This document shows positions 34,066-45,429 of a stretch of DNA of 64,000 nt, piece after piece. This DNA is from Pinus tabuliformis (taxonomy: Eukaryota > Streptophyta > Pinopsida > Pinales > Pinaceae): contig CM062820.1 in NCBI GenBank assembly GCA_031772625.1, forward strand, positions 314,000,783 through 314,064,782, read 5' to 3'. Under the pieces are notes generated by a model. That model searched no databases. It had not been told where the DNA came from and was given only the letters and a program-made list of their open reading frames with translations. Position numbers and translations under genes: made by a program. Position 1 is the first letter of the stretch; every line of letters starts with the position of its first letter.

Positions 34066-36290
34066 TGTTGGCATTATGACGCATGTGTTGTACTTGATGG
34101 CAACCCACTTGTAGCAGAACAACTCTCTTATATATGGTAACTAGATGAATCTACAAAAGAGATATCAGATGTGACAGAATGCATGATAGTAGTGTTTACA
34201 TATGTGATGAAATGCAGGGCAGATTCGAGGAATCAGTTCAGAAGGCAACTCACTCTAATGAAATATCATAATATAGCAGGTAAACAACAAAGAATTATAG
34301 ATCAGACTTTATAGAATGAAGAAAGAGAGGTATATGCAGGTTCACCTTGACCAAGATGCGTCTACACATAGGTTAACAGAACAAAAGTTGCGTATATGTA
34401 CACACACACCTTCACAAAAGAAAAAGCATGTATACCTTGGAAAACTAAGTTTTGGTCCGAAGTATTTGGTCCATGGTATTTTGATCCATGTTATTCGTCC
34501 ATGGTATCTGGTTTGAGGCATTGACCCTTGGTATTTAATCCAAGGTATTGGTCCTAAGTGGTTTTGGTCCATGGTATCGAGAAAGACCTAAAACTATAAA
34601 AGGAGGAGAAGATCAGTAGGCCAAGGAATACAAGCATTGAATATTTGATAAAGGGAGAGATCTAGTATGTAGGTTATGGGTTTATGATGCTCTACTTGAT
34701 CTGAACCAAGGATGAACCTTAGCAGTTGATGGAGGACAAGATCTAACGACAGATCGGGATCTTAAAGCTTGGAATGAATTATCTTTATATGGTTTGATCA
34801 TGTTTATTCTAGATCTGTATACTGATGCATGTGTTGTTCTACAAATATTATGATCTGGGTATAAATGAAGTCTGGAATAGCTACAAAATTATGAATGAAT
34901 ATTTACAAATGTATACACTGGTTGACTTAGGTAGAAGAGCATATACACGCAGGTTCGACACATCTAAGTAGCGTATACCTTATGAACTATGATGTTTGAA
35001 GCTACAATTGGTTCTAGTTGTTGATGAAAAGTTCTGGGTTTTGCTTTATGTTCCCGTGACTGCATTCTGGTAACAGTGTTCATATTAATTGAATGTGATT
35101 TGCTTCAGTGATGATGGATGAGATCTAATAATGGATCAGGATCATAATGACTTATCATTATGTGATCTGATTGGCTAGATCTAGTTGCTAACAAATGTAT
35201 TATCCTTTATATGTGATGATTTGGGTATGTCTGAAGTTGGGAAGAGAAGCGAAGTTACAAGTAAGTATTTACAGATCTATACGTCGGTTTGCTTTGATGA
35301 AGTTGCATATACACGCTAGTTCGGCTCTTCCAAGTTGCGTATACACTCTGATGCATGGCTTTGAGGTTATAGTTGGTTCTGAATGATGATGCAGTGTTCT
35401 GGGTTTAGAGCTATGTACTGGTTACAGTGATCTGTCTGTTCTAGCTGATTAATTGAATTTGATTAAGTTTGAATGAATGGTTGATTAAGTTGTGATAGAG
35501 GTTCAGTAAGTGTTTGATTCAGTAGTGTCAGAGATTCATGGGGTGTAACTGATTTATTGAGTTTGGTTGATTAAGAAAATAATGATTGAGTTTCAATGAT
35601 TGCAATGGTGATTGATTTTGAGCTTCAGTGTTGTTGATGGGTCCAGTATGAAAATTGGATGAAACATGGCCTTCATATTATGATGTTGTGTTCCAGGAGT
35701 ATCTAGTATGAAAATTTATGAAACGTGGTACCTGGAGGAAGAGAGAAGGTTGTAGCCTTCTATAGGTCAGCACCTACGTGCTAGTAAACATATCGGCTAG
35801 TACAAGAGCTAGGGGGTTGTAGCTCCCTTCTAGTAGAAGCTGGAGAACGAGAGAAGGTTGTAGCCTTTTGCAGGTAGAAGCCTGCATACTAGTATGAATC
35901 TGCACCAGTACAATGTTGTAAGCAAATTTTCTTATTATTAAAAGAAGACAGAGATGACAGCAGCAGGTGGTTTTTACCCACACTGGGTTTCAACCATACA
36001 TCTTCGTGTTCATGTGTGTTGCTTATGTGTGATGGTTCTTTCTATTATTAACTACACATGGTTATTGTTTAATGTTTAATAAAATATTGATGTTCAAATT
36101 AAAGATCAACATATGATGAATTAACTGAATCATTAGTTTGCTAGATATACGCTTGTTTCCTTAAACACAATTGCGTGCACACATGGGTTACCTTCATTGA
36201 AGTAGCGTATATGAAATTGAGTATGAAAAGGAAAAGATTATTAACTTGACTAATATTGATTCACCCTCCCCCCCAATATTAATTCCAACA
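34066..36290 (+). repeat. Right LTR of element B
   Basis: 2225 bp, paired with 28340-30566. A TATA-like ACTATAAAAGGAGG at 34592 suggests the start of its transcription unit. A run TTCACCCTCCCCCCC precedes the end. Confidence 0.9.
34592..34605 (+). promoter_or_regulatory. TATA-box-like site in LTR B
   Basis: ACTATAAAAGGAGG lies about 525 bases into the right LTR. It follows the GGTCCATGGTATT repeat cluster, which could hold upstream control sites. Only position and wording support it. Confidence 0.45.
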
Positions 36291-36904
36291 ATGGCTACAT
36301 CTCATGCAAGCTATTTATGAGAAGGAAATGTTGGCAGTACTACATGCACTTAAGAAATGGCAACCTTAACTAATGGGAAGACACTTCTAGGTAAAAATGG
36401 ATCATGATAGTCTTAAATACTTTTTAGAAAAAAGATTATCTTTAGAAGAACAAAAAAAATAGGTCACAAATATGTTGGGTTATGACCTTGAAATCATCTA
36501 CAAAAAAGGGAAGCAAAATGTTGTTGCAGATGCACTCTCAAGAAAGGATGAGGATGTGGAAGCATTGTTTTGTACTATTTTTGTTATCCAACCAGATTCG
36601 ATAAATGAAGCAAGGGATGAATGGAAGAAGGACAAAGAAGTTTGGCCACTCATTCAAAAGTTGCAGAAGATCCCAGTTCAAACAATATTGCCAGAACTTG
36701 ACGAGGAAGGAAAAATCATATTGGAGCCTAGAGAAATCACAGAAACAAGAACCCAACAGCTATGAAATCGATGAATTTCAGAGTATCTCATCAAGTGGAA
36801 GAACTTACCCGCTAAGGATTCCACATGGGAGGACAAGAATTTTATACAGAAGCATCAAGAACTACTCAAGCATTGAGGACAACACTTTTTGAAGGAGAGG
36901 GGCA
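36291..36904 (+). mobile_element. Pol and chromodomain remnants of element A
   Basis: Recognisable wording includes YEKEMLAVLHALKKW-like and [20 protein letters not shown] (RNase H region). It ends with [15 protein letters not shown] and a STWED chromodomain tail just before the right LTR. All of it matches element C closely. Broken fossil. Confidence 0.75.
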
Positions 36905-37234
36905 TGTTAGGTCCCTATACTAGTAGTGTAACCCCTTATTGTTATTAGTACAACCACCTTATTATATTGTTGTGCCCATGTAGTCCCCATATTGTTATTA
37001 GTGTGCCCCATAGAAGCCGACTAATGTTATTATTGTGCCCTTACATTATTATTGTTATGTTGGCTCTGATTATATTATGACCCCTTAGACTCCTATATAT
37101 AGAAAGGAGGTCTTGTCATTTGTATCATCCAAGAATTGTTCATCTCTGTAATGTAAAGGAGGTTTCCCCCTTGAAGACGCTGAATTCTAAGGCGTTTATC
37201 TATCTTTTCTATCTTTTTGTGAGTTGTTTTCATG
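36905..37234 (+). repeat. Right LTR of element A
   Basis: Starts TGTTAGGTCCC after the GGAGAGGGG tract and aligns with the left LTR and with the element C LTR. It runs directly into the second copy of the hairpin minisatellite. Confidence 0.8.
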
Positions 37235-37238
37235 CAGA

Positions 37239-37720
37239 CACCCCAGTGAGAGATGCATATAGGCATTTGCTGGTTGTCACATGTGGACATGCTGGTGGGA
37301 TGTGGTTCATCCTTTGCCCACATGTAGGATGCTCATTCCCTATGATCGATGGTTGACATGTCGGTGGGACGTGGTTCATCCTTTCCCCACGTGTAGGATC
37401 CTTCCAACCATCAATGATTGATATGCATGTAGGATGTGGTTCATCCTTTCCCTACTCTCGATGGTTTGCATGCACGTAGGATGTGGTTTACCCTTTCCCT
37501 ACAATGGTTGTGACATGTGACTGTAGGATGTGGTTTATCCTTTCCCTACGCATGGTTGTGACATATGTTTGTAGGATGTGGTTTCTCCTTTCCCTACGTG
37601 TGGTTGTGAGTAGGATGTGATATATTCTTTCACAGCTGGTGTTCGAGCATCATCCTACCCATGTAGTCTGGGACACATGGGAAGTACCTCTCGTCTGGTC
37701 AATGAGTTGGGAAAAGTGGT
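37239..37720. repeat. Hairpin-unit minisatellite, copy 2
   Basis: About 480 bases matching 25597-26073, from GACACCCCAGTGAGAG to GAGTTGGGAAAAGTG, with about 95% identity by eye. The hairpin units are GTGGGA..CCCAC, GTAGGATG..CATCC..CCTAC and so on. Unlike copy 1, it continues past GGGAAAAGTG into GTTAGAGACC, so this copy shows the site without the element A left LTR. Confidence 0.8.
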
Positions 37721-37724
37721 TAGA

Positions 37725-40700
37725 GACCATAGCACTACCAATGGATGCATCATGTACTGCCATACTCCCTATGAGTAGGATGCATGATGTTCAACAACTT
37801 GATCACTTTGGATCAAGTCCAATTAGGGTTTAGGTTGGGATCGAGAATACATACTCATTGTTCCTCGATAAAGCCACCCTAAAATGTCAGGGTCATTTGA
37901 TCTAATAAATTTCCTATATTATAATATAAAAAATATTTATCATTAAGATATATTAAAACTTCATTTAGTCCATCTTCTATCTAGCTAGATCTAAACTTCA
38001 TGCAGAAGACTCTAGTTGATTGGCAACATACCAGTAATACAAAAAAATGGAATTTAAATAAAGGAATAACAAATTTATCCTAGGTCCCAAAAAGCTTTGA
38101 ATCCAGGATGTTTGGAACTATAAAAGAGAAGAGGGTCAAACTACTAATTGTATTGACATCAAATCCCAAGAACAAATTAAAAGTAGAAAGGAGAATGAAG
38201 GCACGTGATCAAACCTATTTATCCATCTCTGAAGACTAATTAAATAGATGATGTACCACCCTTTTAAGTAATGTCTTGTCACCACTCAAATTCTCACTAC
38301 ATTGAAAATTCTAAAGTTTCCATAATCATAAGATCCTGGAGGCAAATACTGGGAAAGGCACCTGCTTTGACCTTAAAAGCCACACCTAGAAGTTTCCTCT
38401 ATCCTCTTACATTTATGGTTTAGACTTCTAAACATGTTGAGAGTTTGAGCAATAAAAAAGCCCCACTCTTCACCAACAATAGGCATGCATGCTCACTCTA
38501 ACTGAACCTTGAACATAATTTCTTAAGAAAGACATAATAATCTATGTGTAAGTGGATAACACTATATGCAAGGCACACTTAATTGTAACTAGATAGATAA
38601 GATTAAGTTTGAAATAAACTACATGTATCCACCTTGACCAATGTACTCTCTTGGGCATGAGAATTCCTTTACCATAAATAATTTCCAACCAACTATAACC
38701 CTACAAGTATGATGCCATGTAACACCTATTTGATTTCTAACTTATTGTACATTTAGATTTTTCACCAATAAATGTAAATTCCAGGTTTCTTATGAGCAAT
38801 TTTGTTCCCACAAGGAGGTTGGACTTGGTACAATTGAATATGGATTCTACAATTTTAAGGTGAAAGAAAGAAGGCTATAAGTATCCAGTTGTGTTTATGG
38901 GATTCTCAATTTTTCCAAGTTGTGTCAGTGGCTAAAGAGGCAACCAAGTATGCAACATTTTAGCAAGATTTTGTCCAATAGCCACAAGATGCATAACATT
39001 ATAAACACTCATTCATGCATGCATTTTGAATCAACTAAGACTTTTATTGTTGAGGCTCCTAACCAAAATTCCTATTGGCAAGGGAACTCTTAGGTGTTTG
39101 TATTCACTCTTGATGTGCTTCTGTTTCATATATTAATGTTATTTCTCCTTACCATAAAAAATTGTCTATTTTACTATTACAATCCTTTTTTGCGTTTTAT
39201 TTATTTTATGTATTTTATGTTGACTTTCTTAAACTAATGACATCTATAGTCATCAAATATTGTACTCTAAGCTTCATTCATAATGAAAATCATAGAAACA
39301 AAGACATGAATTAAAAGTTAGTGGACATGGACAAAATGCCACATTGTCATGTATCCTATGGAAAGATAGCAAGAACTTACATTAGTAAACCCTAACCACC
39401 AACGACACGCTATCTTTATGGAAAAAAAGGGCATCAAAGAAGATGGGTCTAGGTGGAGTTCATGCATTCAAGTTCAGGTGAAGGAAGAGGTCCAATCTAG
39501 CTCAACACCCTAAACTAAAGACTCTGAAAACTCACTGGAAGAAAAGACAATTGTCAAACGAGTGAAACTCATCTTGAGTTTAATTATTCATGTGAACAGA
39601 AAATATTGATTTGTGAGCTGCTAAGAATGCAACTTAGAGTATTTTTCACCCCAAGAAAATTTGTGTCCAATTTTAAAACATCTATGTCTAATTTATAGTG
39701 TGAATTTATTAGTAATTTTTTCATTTATTGCAAAAGGGTTGTATACTGTAACTGTTAGATGCCTGTTGTAGTAGAGTATTTTGCATAAAACAAAGGGGTA
39801 GAGGCAATTTAACTGTTTTTCTTGATTATTTTAAGTTGTTTCTCATTCTATTCTTTGTTTATTTTAATTTCTCCCGAAAACCTCTGTTGAATCCAACAAG
39901 GGTGAGCTTTGAAAGCAAAGACATATTGTAACAATTCAGGAGTGATTTAGTCACTGTGTTTTTCAAAACTCTTGTTTTTCTCAAGAATTACAAATCAAAC
40001 CCAGAGACATGAAAAGCAAACCTTGAAAACAATAAAACGACCATAAATAAATGAAATTCATGCCAAGCAAATAGAATAGTTAATCAAATGTATGTGTTTT
40101 TATCATGGAAACAGGGGCATTTTGAGTATGCTCTGATTTGCAGAGAATATAGAGGTGTGGATAGAAGAAGTATGCACACTTTTATTAAAATATTTAATCA
40201 TATATGTATAAATCTTATTAATAGGTAGGGAATTGAATACCTAAATTTGATAATGATAACTCTCGAGAAACAATTATCTATCCATCTCTGCACAATGATG
40301 TTTCTCATATTGAGAAAATTGGCTAACGTGCAGATTTCCTTCAAATTGAAACTCTAGGAATGCATATGATTGATCAAACAGTTGGTCATGCAAGGAAGGA
40401 AGTACTGAATTTATGAAATGAGTGTTCATAGAGTAGTTTGTAAAGGAAAAATATCTGATGTAGTATTGATTCCCAGAAACCATCAGATCGGTTTCCATTA
40501 ATCTCAGCAAACTACTATGAAAAAACAGATAAACAAGGGCACAAAGGGATGTTTCTCCCCAAAATTGGTCAATTTCAAAGGAGGGTGATCAAGGATTAAA
40601 AAAAACACTAATATCAGTGGGTGACTAATTCATTTAGTTTAGGGCATATAGCATTGATTCGGTTCTCCCTGAATAGTAAACATAAAAATCTTGATTTAAT

Positions 40701-41090
40701 ACGACATTAGTTAAGATTCATTTTTGAATAGTAGCAAAGAGAAATCATTGCAATTTCATATACCCTAAAAAGTTGAATTACACTTTCATTGTGGAGGATT
40801 TAGAGAAAGTGTGTACATACTTGGTCGAACTTTAAGGTAACAAGAGCGATTTTTGAGGATGGGCCAAAAGTAAAAGCAATGGAGGGAATAGATTCATGGA
40901 AGAAGAAAGAATCCCCCATAGAAGAAATTGCTAACCCTCTTCACACAATCTTCCAGCTGGGTGACTCTACGGGTGCCATCAACAGTCGACCAATATATCA
41001 TGACCATGTAATGACTCTACTTTCCAAGTGATTCATCATACATGTAATTTCTTTTTCTTGCCATTTGATGTCAGGGTGTTAAGCTTGTGC
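37725..41090. other. No recognisable feature
   Basis: Anonymous AT-rich DNA. The minus-strand ORF 40510-40274 (78 codons) is the only stretch with ordinary-looking composition, but it has no motif I know. Confidence 0.45.
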
Positions 41091-41094
41091 GAAC

Positions 41095-41335
41095 AAAGAT
41101 CTTAATATAATGAAGCTCGTTCAATGAACTTGCACAACTGATATCATTGAGATCAAAACCCCGACATGAAAGCACAATGATAAAACTAAAAATGGAGTGG
41201 ATTAAGCTTGGGCAGAAGATTAAGCTTTGGCAGGTGAAGAGCATAATATAATGGAGCTTTTTCAATGAACTTGCACAATTGATATCATTGAGATCAAAAC
41301 CCCGACATGAAAGCATGCTGATAAAACTGAAAATG
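41095..41335. repeat. 141-bp tandem duplication
   Basis: Two adjacent units share AATATAATGAAGCTCGTTCA or a variant, GAACTTGCACAA, and GATATCATTGAGATCAAAAC. The last word lies at 41140 and 41281, giving a 141-base period. Confidence 0.8.
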
Positions 41336-41339
41336 GGGT

Positions 41340-43195
41340 TGTTTATAGAGTAAATTTTATGGATTAAATTATTGATTTCTTGCCAACGGGAATCATAGGG
41401 CAGGACATGATGATGAAAAACAATGAATATTCTATGGAATTAAGTGGGATAACTTTTAATAAAGAGAAATAATGGTATACTAAGATACGATGCGTAGTAC
41501 TTATTCAAATCACCATGTACATATTCAAAACATCAATATCAAACATTTATGCGAATAAAATTATGAAACATTATGGAACCACTCTCTTTAGAATTTATAG
41601 CCAAAGCATTTAAGAGTTAGAATGTATTTTTTAAGTGATCATAATAAAAATAATACATATTAGAGATATTATATACACATGGATTATAGATATCAAGCTA
41701 AATGTGGTCGTTAAAGCAATATCTTCCTACACCTAGTGTCCTAGATGGTCAAGGCAAGGTGTCATCAAACCAGTTATACATCCATCCATATACCTCAGTT
41801 GGAAAATGATTAATGTCACAAGAATCACATGGGTTGAGATGTCAATCAAAATTTAAAACTATACTCTAAAAAATCATATAGAAAGTGGGGTAATAGGTCC
41901 TATGACATCCAACCTGCAATTTGCAATTGGAAATCCTCAAAAGTATATTTGAAGAAAGAATATCCCATTGAGGGGTTCAATAAGATGTATGAAGCCCCAC
42001 CAATTTGATATTTGAAGAAGTTTGAATATGGGTTTGTCAATTTTGGCCCTAAGTAAGCAAGGCAACGTGGAAGGAGGTGACCACCTTAGAAGAGTTCAAA
42101 AGGGAAGGTTGCATAAGGTCTTATATAAAGATCTAAATCTAAGGACCTCCATCATAAAAAGTTAGACACGTATTGAAAGAAAGTAGACAACGACCCATCT
42201 AAATATTGATAATAAAAAAATAGAACATCCCTTGAATCCCATAACAAATGGAGCATCTACACATGAGGTCATCCTCTAACTCAATCTCGTGTATATGGCA
42301 AAGCTAGAAGATGTTATTGAGAAGAGGAATGTCATGATGATTAGTTTCAACTAGATGCTAATGTAAACCCACTTTAAACCCACCAAGGGGGATCTGAAGG
42401 GAAACATCTAGTGTTCTTGTGTGTATGAGTTAAACAATAAGGCCCCGTCTCAGTTGCATGAAGTGTTCCTAGTACAAATCCATCTTAAATTCAAGGCCAT
42501 GAAAAGATGAAGTCCAAGTACACTTAATTTGTTGTCTACAAATAACCTCTTTAACAACTTGACACAAACATATAATGATGTCATTTACATTAGAGGTGTA
42601 AGTCACTTGAATTGTGTTACAACTTTAATTGCTCCCCCACAAAAATGTGCCATTCTCCCGTGTGATGATGCACCAACCCTAATGGAGAATAATCTCATTA
42701 TGTAAAAGGAATTTAAACACGATGTCACTTTAATAGTGCCCTACTCACCCCTGGCTAACCACTCATGGCAAATGTGAGGCTATTTCAAGCATTGATGTGG
42801 ATAATATGATTTTATTTTCTCTTATGTGTAGTATTCTACATTGACACAATTGGGATTTTTAGAAAACAAAATATTTGAATCAAGGGTTAACTCCTTGTGC
42901 ATTAGAGTTGAAGAGGTCGAGTCATTATGAGTGATCTATTCATTGCCAACTCCTCATATGGGAGAACACCACCACCTCCATGTCAACATGAAGTGTAGAT
43001 ATTGTGAGAAATTATAATTGAGGTTTTTCAGATTATCTAGTTGTTCTACATTTGGTATACATGGTAATAATGGCATTACACTTTACAAACACACACCCTT
43101 GAAACCAATACCTAGTTATCTAAAAATCAAATGGTCCCAATATTTTTAGTTAGAGGTGAAGGATTCTCCTAAGGGGTTAGTTTGTTGGTTTGAGG
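41340..43195. other. No recognisable feature
   Basis: Anonymous DNA without convincing ORFs, RNA genes or element ends. Confidence 0.45.
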
Positions 43196-43199
43196 AATT

Positions 43200-43570
43200 G
43201 TTTTGGCCTTGGATACTAAGTGGTTAAGGGCTTCAGGAGTTAAGAGTTAAGAGCCAATGGATTGGGGATCATGGGATTTAGGGTCGAAGGGATTAAGACT
43301 TATGGGATTTAAGTGTTAGGGGTTAAGGGGTTAGGTTTTAAGGTGTTTATGGGTTAGGGGTTAAGGTTTAAGGGTCATGGGTTAAGATAATAAGGGGTTA
43401 TTGCTTAGGGGTTCATGGATTCTAGGTTAGCAGTTAATGGCTTAAGGTTTAATCGGCCAAGGGGTTGATGGGTTATGAGTTATGAGTGTAAGGGTTAAGG
43501 GATTATGGCTTGGGGGTTTAGGGGATATGGAGTTTCGTGGTTATGGGTTAATGTCTTATGGGTCATGATA
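43200..43570 (+). repeat. Degenerate telomere-like repeats
   Basis: Dense words GGGTTAAGG, GGGGTTAGG, GGTTTAAGGG and GGTTTAGGGG, close to the plant telomere unit TTTAGGG but with variable spacing. Examples run from about 43258 to 43550. No uninterrupted run of exact units is present, so it is interstitial and decayed, or telomere-like by chance of a GGTTA-rich satellite. Confidence 0.6.
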
Positions 43571-43572
43571 AT

Positions 43573-43725
43573 GGGGCCCCTAATCCCCTTATCACCACTA
43601 TTGAGGGTTCCCCTTTCAATTTCTCTTGTTTCCTTCCCTCTTGGCCCCCTAATCCCCTTATCACCACTATCGAGAGTTCCCCTTTCAATTTCTCTTGTTT
43701 CCTTCCCTCTAGGCCCCCTAGCCCC
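43573..43725. repeat. 69-bp tandem duplication
   Basis: Two units of CCCCTAATCCCCTTATCACC ... CCTTCCCTC lie head to tail (about 43577 and 43646) with few changes. A third, shortened relative is at 44008-44040. The two ORFs over this stretch simply repeat the same peptide and are not genes. Confidence 0.8.
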
Positions 43726-43998
43726 CGTGACATTAGGTCCTAATCCCCCTTATCATTCACTAATGCTATGATTATAAATCTTAATGAACCATGCTTGGAA
43801 ATCCCACTTCTGCCCATCCATACTACCCTTGTGTCCCCTAGTCCCATTCAATACACCACAAAATACTCATCCCACCTTTTTGGTCATATCATTAAACTCG
43901 TCCTAACATTATGAACCCAAAATTTAGCCCCAATGCCCCTACAACTACACCCTTGGGCCACCATGACCATGGGCATAAATGTAGTAGGGCTAATGAGT

Positions 43999-44027
43999 TG
44001 TGATAAGGGGGCCCATAATCCCCTTAT
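43999..44027. repeat. Palindrome GATAAGGGGGCC
   Basis: GATAAGGGG and CCCCTTATC pair around GGCCCATAAT, making a hairpin of 9 bp. The right arm uses the same word as the 69-bp duplication. Confidence 0.6.
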
Positions 44028-44079
44028 CACAACTATTGGGGGTTCCACTATTAACTACAGTTTCTTCATAAAGAAGATA

Positions 44080-45225
44080 AATTGAGAGAAAAAGACAAGT
44101 GCTAAGGCATGCTAATATATGTCAAGCACCATGTTGTGGCACCAATGCATTCTAGGGAGTGTTATGGTCAAGTGTTAGGGAAACACAAGGGAGAACTAGT
44201 TTCAAATGCATGGAAATGAATGAATATGAGGGTGTAATAGGGAGTGTCAGCGATGTCCATTTGTGCTAAGGAGGGAGTGACAAGGTATGCTAGGTAGTGC
44301 CAAGGCATGTTAGAGTGTTAGGGAAACATGCCAAGATGTGCCATGTGTCAAGGTGTGTCAATTCTTGATAAGGAGTGTTAGTGAGTGCTACAGAAACACA
44401 AGGGAGCATTAGGTCAATATGCATGGAAATGAATGAATAAGAGTGTGTGTGAGGAGTGTCAATGAGTTCTAGGTGTGTTAAGGAGGGAGTGGCATGGTAT
44501 GCTAGTCAGTGTTAAGACATGCTAGAGTGCCAAGGAAACATGCGTCCAAGATGTGTCAGGTGCCAGGGTGTGCCAATGCGTGCTAGGAAGTATTAGGGAG
44601 TGTCAGGGGAACACAAGGGCGCACCAAGTCAAATTAATTCATCGAAATGAATGAATGATAGTTTGTGACAGGAAGTGTCAGTGAGTTCCAAACGTGATAA
44701 GGTAGGAGTGACAATGTATGTTAGGTAGTGTTAAGCCATGCTAGAGGCCAAGGCAACAAGCCAATATATGCTAGGTGCTAAGGTGTGCCAATGTATTACA
44801 AGGAGTGTTAGGGAGTGTCAAGGGAACACAAGGGAGCACTAGTTTCAAATGCATGTAGATGAATGAATAAGAGTGTGTGACAGGTATTGTCAGCGAGTTC
44901 TAGGTGTGCTAAGGATGGATTGACAAGGTATGCTAGGTAGTGCCAGGGTGGCATGCCAAGATGTGTCAGGTGTCAGGGTGTGTTAATGTGTGTGAGGGAG
45001 TGCTAGGGAGTGCCATGGAAACACGAGGGAGAACTAGTTCAAAATGCATGGAAATGAATAGATAAGAGTGTGTGATAAGGAGTGTCAGTGAGTTTCAGGT
45101 GTTCTAAGGAGGGAGTGACAAGATTATATGCTAATTAGTGCCAAGGCATGCTAGAGTGCCAAGGGCATGTCAAGGAGTGGTAGGGTGTTCTAGGGAGTGC
45201 CAAAGAATGCCAAGGAATGGAATAG
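44080..45225. repeat. About 210-bp satellite, five units, with nested subrepeats
   Basis: The word AACACAAGGG (or AACACGAGGG) returns near 44182, 44394, 44607, 44826 and 45020, giving periods of about 200-219. Each unit also has AAATGAATGAATAAGAGTG and a run of roughly 11-base pieces such as AGTGCCAAGGCATGCTAG and AGGTGTGCCAAGATGTG. The array looks like higher-order amplification of a TGCCAAGG/TGCTAGG short repeat. Non-coding. Confidence 0.75.
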
Positions 45226-45429
45226 AAAAGAATTCAGCCATATATTCATAGAAAAATAAGTCATTGAGACTCATATGATATAGGTGAAACACAATATTAT
45301 TCTATAAGGATGCATGAATTCCTTGTAATGGAAGATGGACAAATGATAAATGAAATAGAGCAGTGAAGGAAGAAAGAACAAACCGTCTGGAAACATAAAA
45401 TTTGTGTGTGATGGCTGAAAGAAGGAGAA

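Larger units (their letters stand above)
28340..36290 (+). mobile_element. LTR element B inside element A
   Basis: LTRs 28340-30566 and 34066-36290 begin TGTTGGCATTATGA and end TTCCAACA. They are about 2.2 kb each and roughly nine-tenths identical by eye. A primer site TGGTATCAGAGC (initiator tRNA-Met) lies at 30569-30580 and a polypurine tract AAAGGGGGAGAT ends at 34065. The 3.5-kb interior codes a gag-like region with three zinc knuckles (30629-32041). No protease, reverse transcriptase or integrase was recognised, so it probably depended on a helper. It is inserted in chromovirus A, so it is younger than A. Terminal structure looks whole; the coding part is broken. Clean target-site duplications were not seen. 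Confidence 0.85.
26074..37234 (+). mobile_element. Chromovirus A (Ty3/gypsy), broken, hosts element B
   Basis: LTRs at 26074-26374 and 36905-37234 start TGTTAGGT and share a TATATAGAAAGGAGG core. Next to the left LTR is an initiator-Met primer site (TGGTATCAAAGC at 26377). A purine tract GGAGAGGGG precedes the right LTR. Parts in order: leader with internal repeats, gag (27134-27769), protease-like repeats, a short integrase-end stretch, the inserted element B (28340-36290), an RNase H stretch and the chromodomain end. It is a close relative of element C (58618-62093), whose LTR aligns along its length. It is broken in many places and looks old. Confidence 0.85.

Noticed and set aside
28335-36295. 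Target-site duplication around element B
   Set aside because: ATAGT and ATGGC share only some bases, too weak to claim.
40274-40510. 78-codon minus-strand ORF as a gene
   Set aside because: Balanced composition, but no motif, start context, splice sites or neighbours to support it.
43505-43771. ORF with repeated PLIPLSPL peptides
   Set aside because: It merely reads through the 69-bp tandem duplication and telomere-like words.
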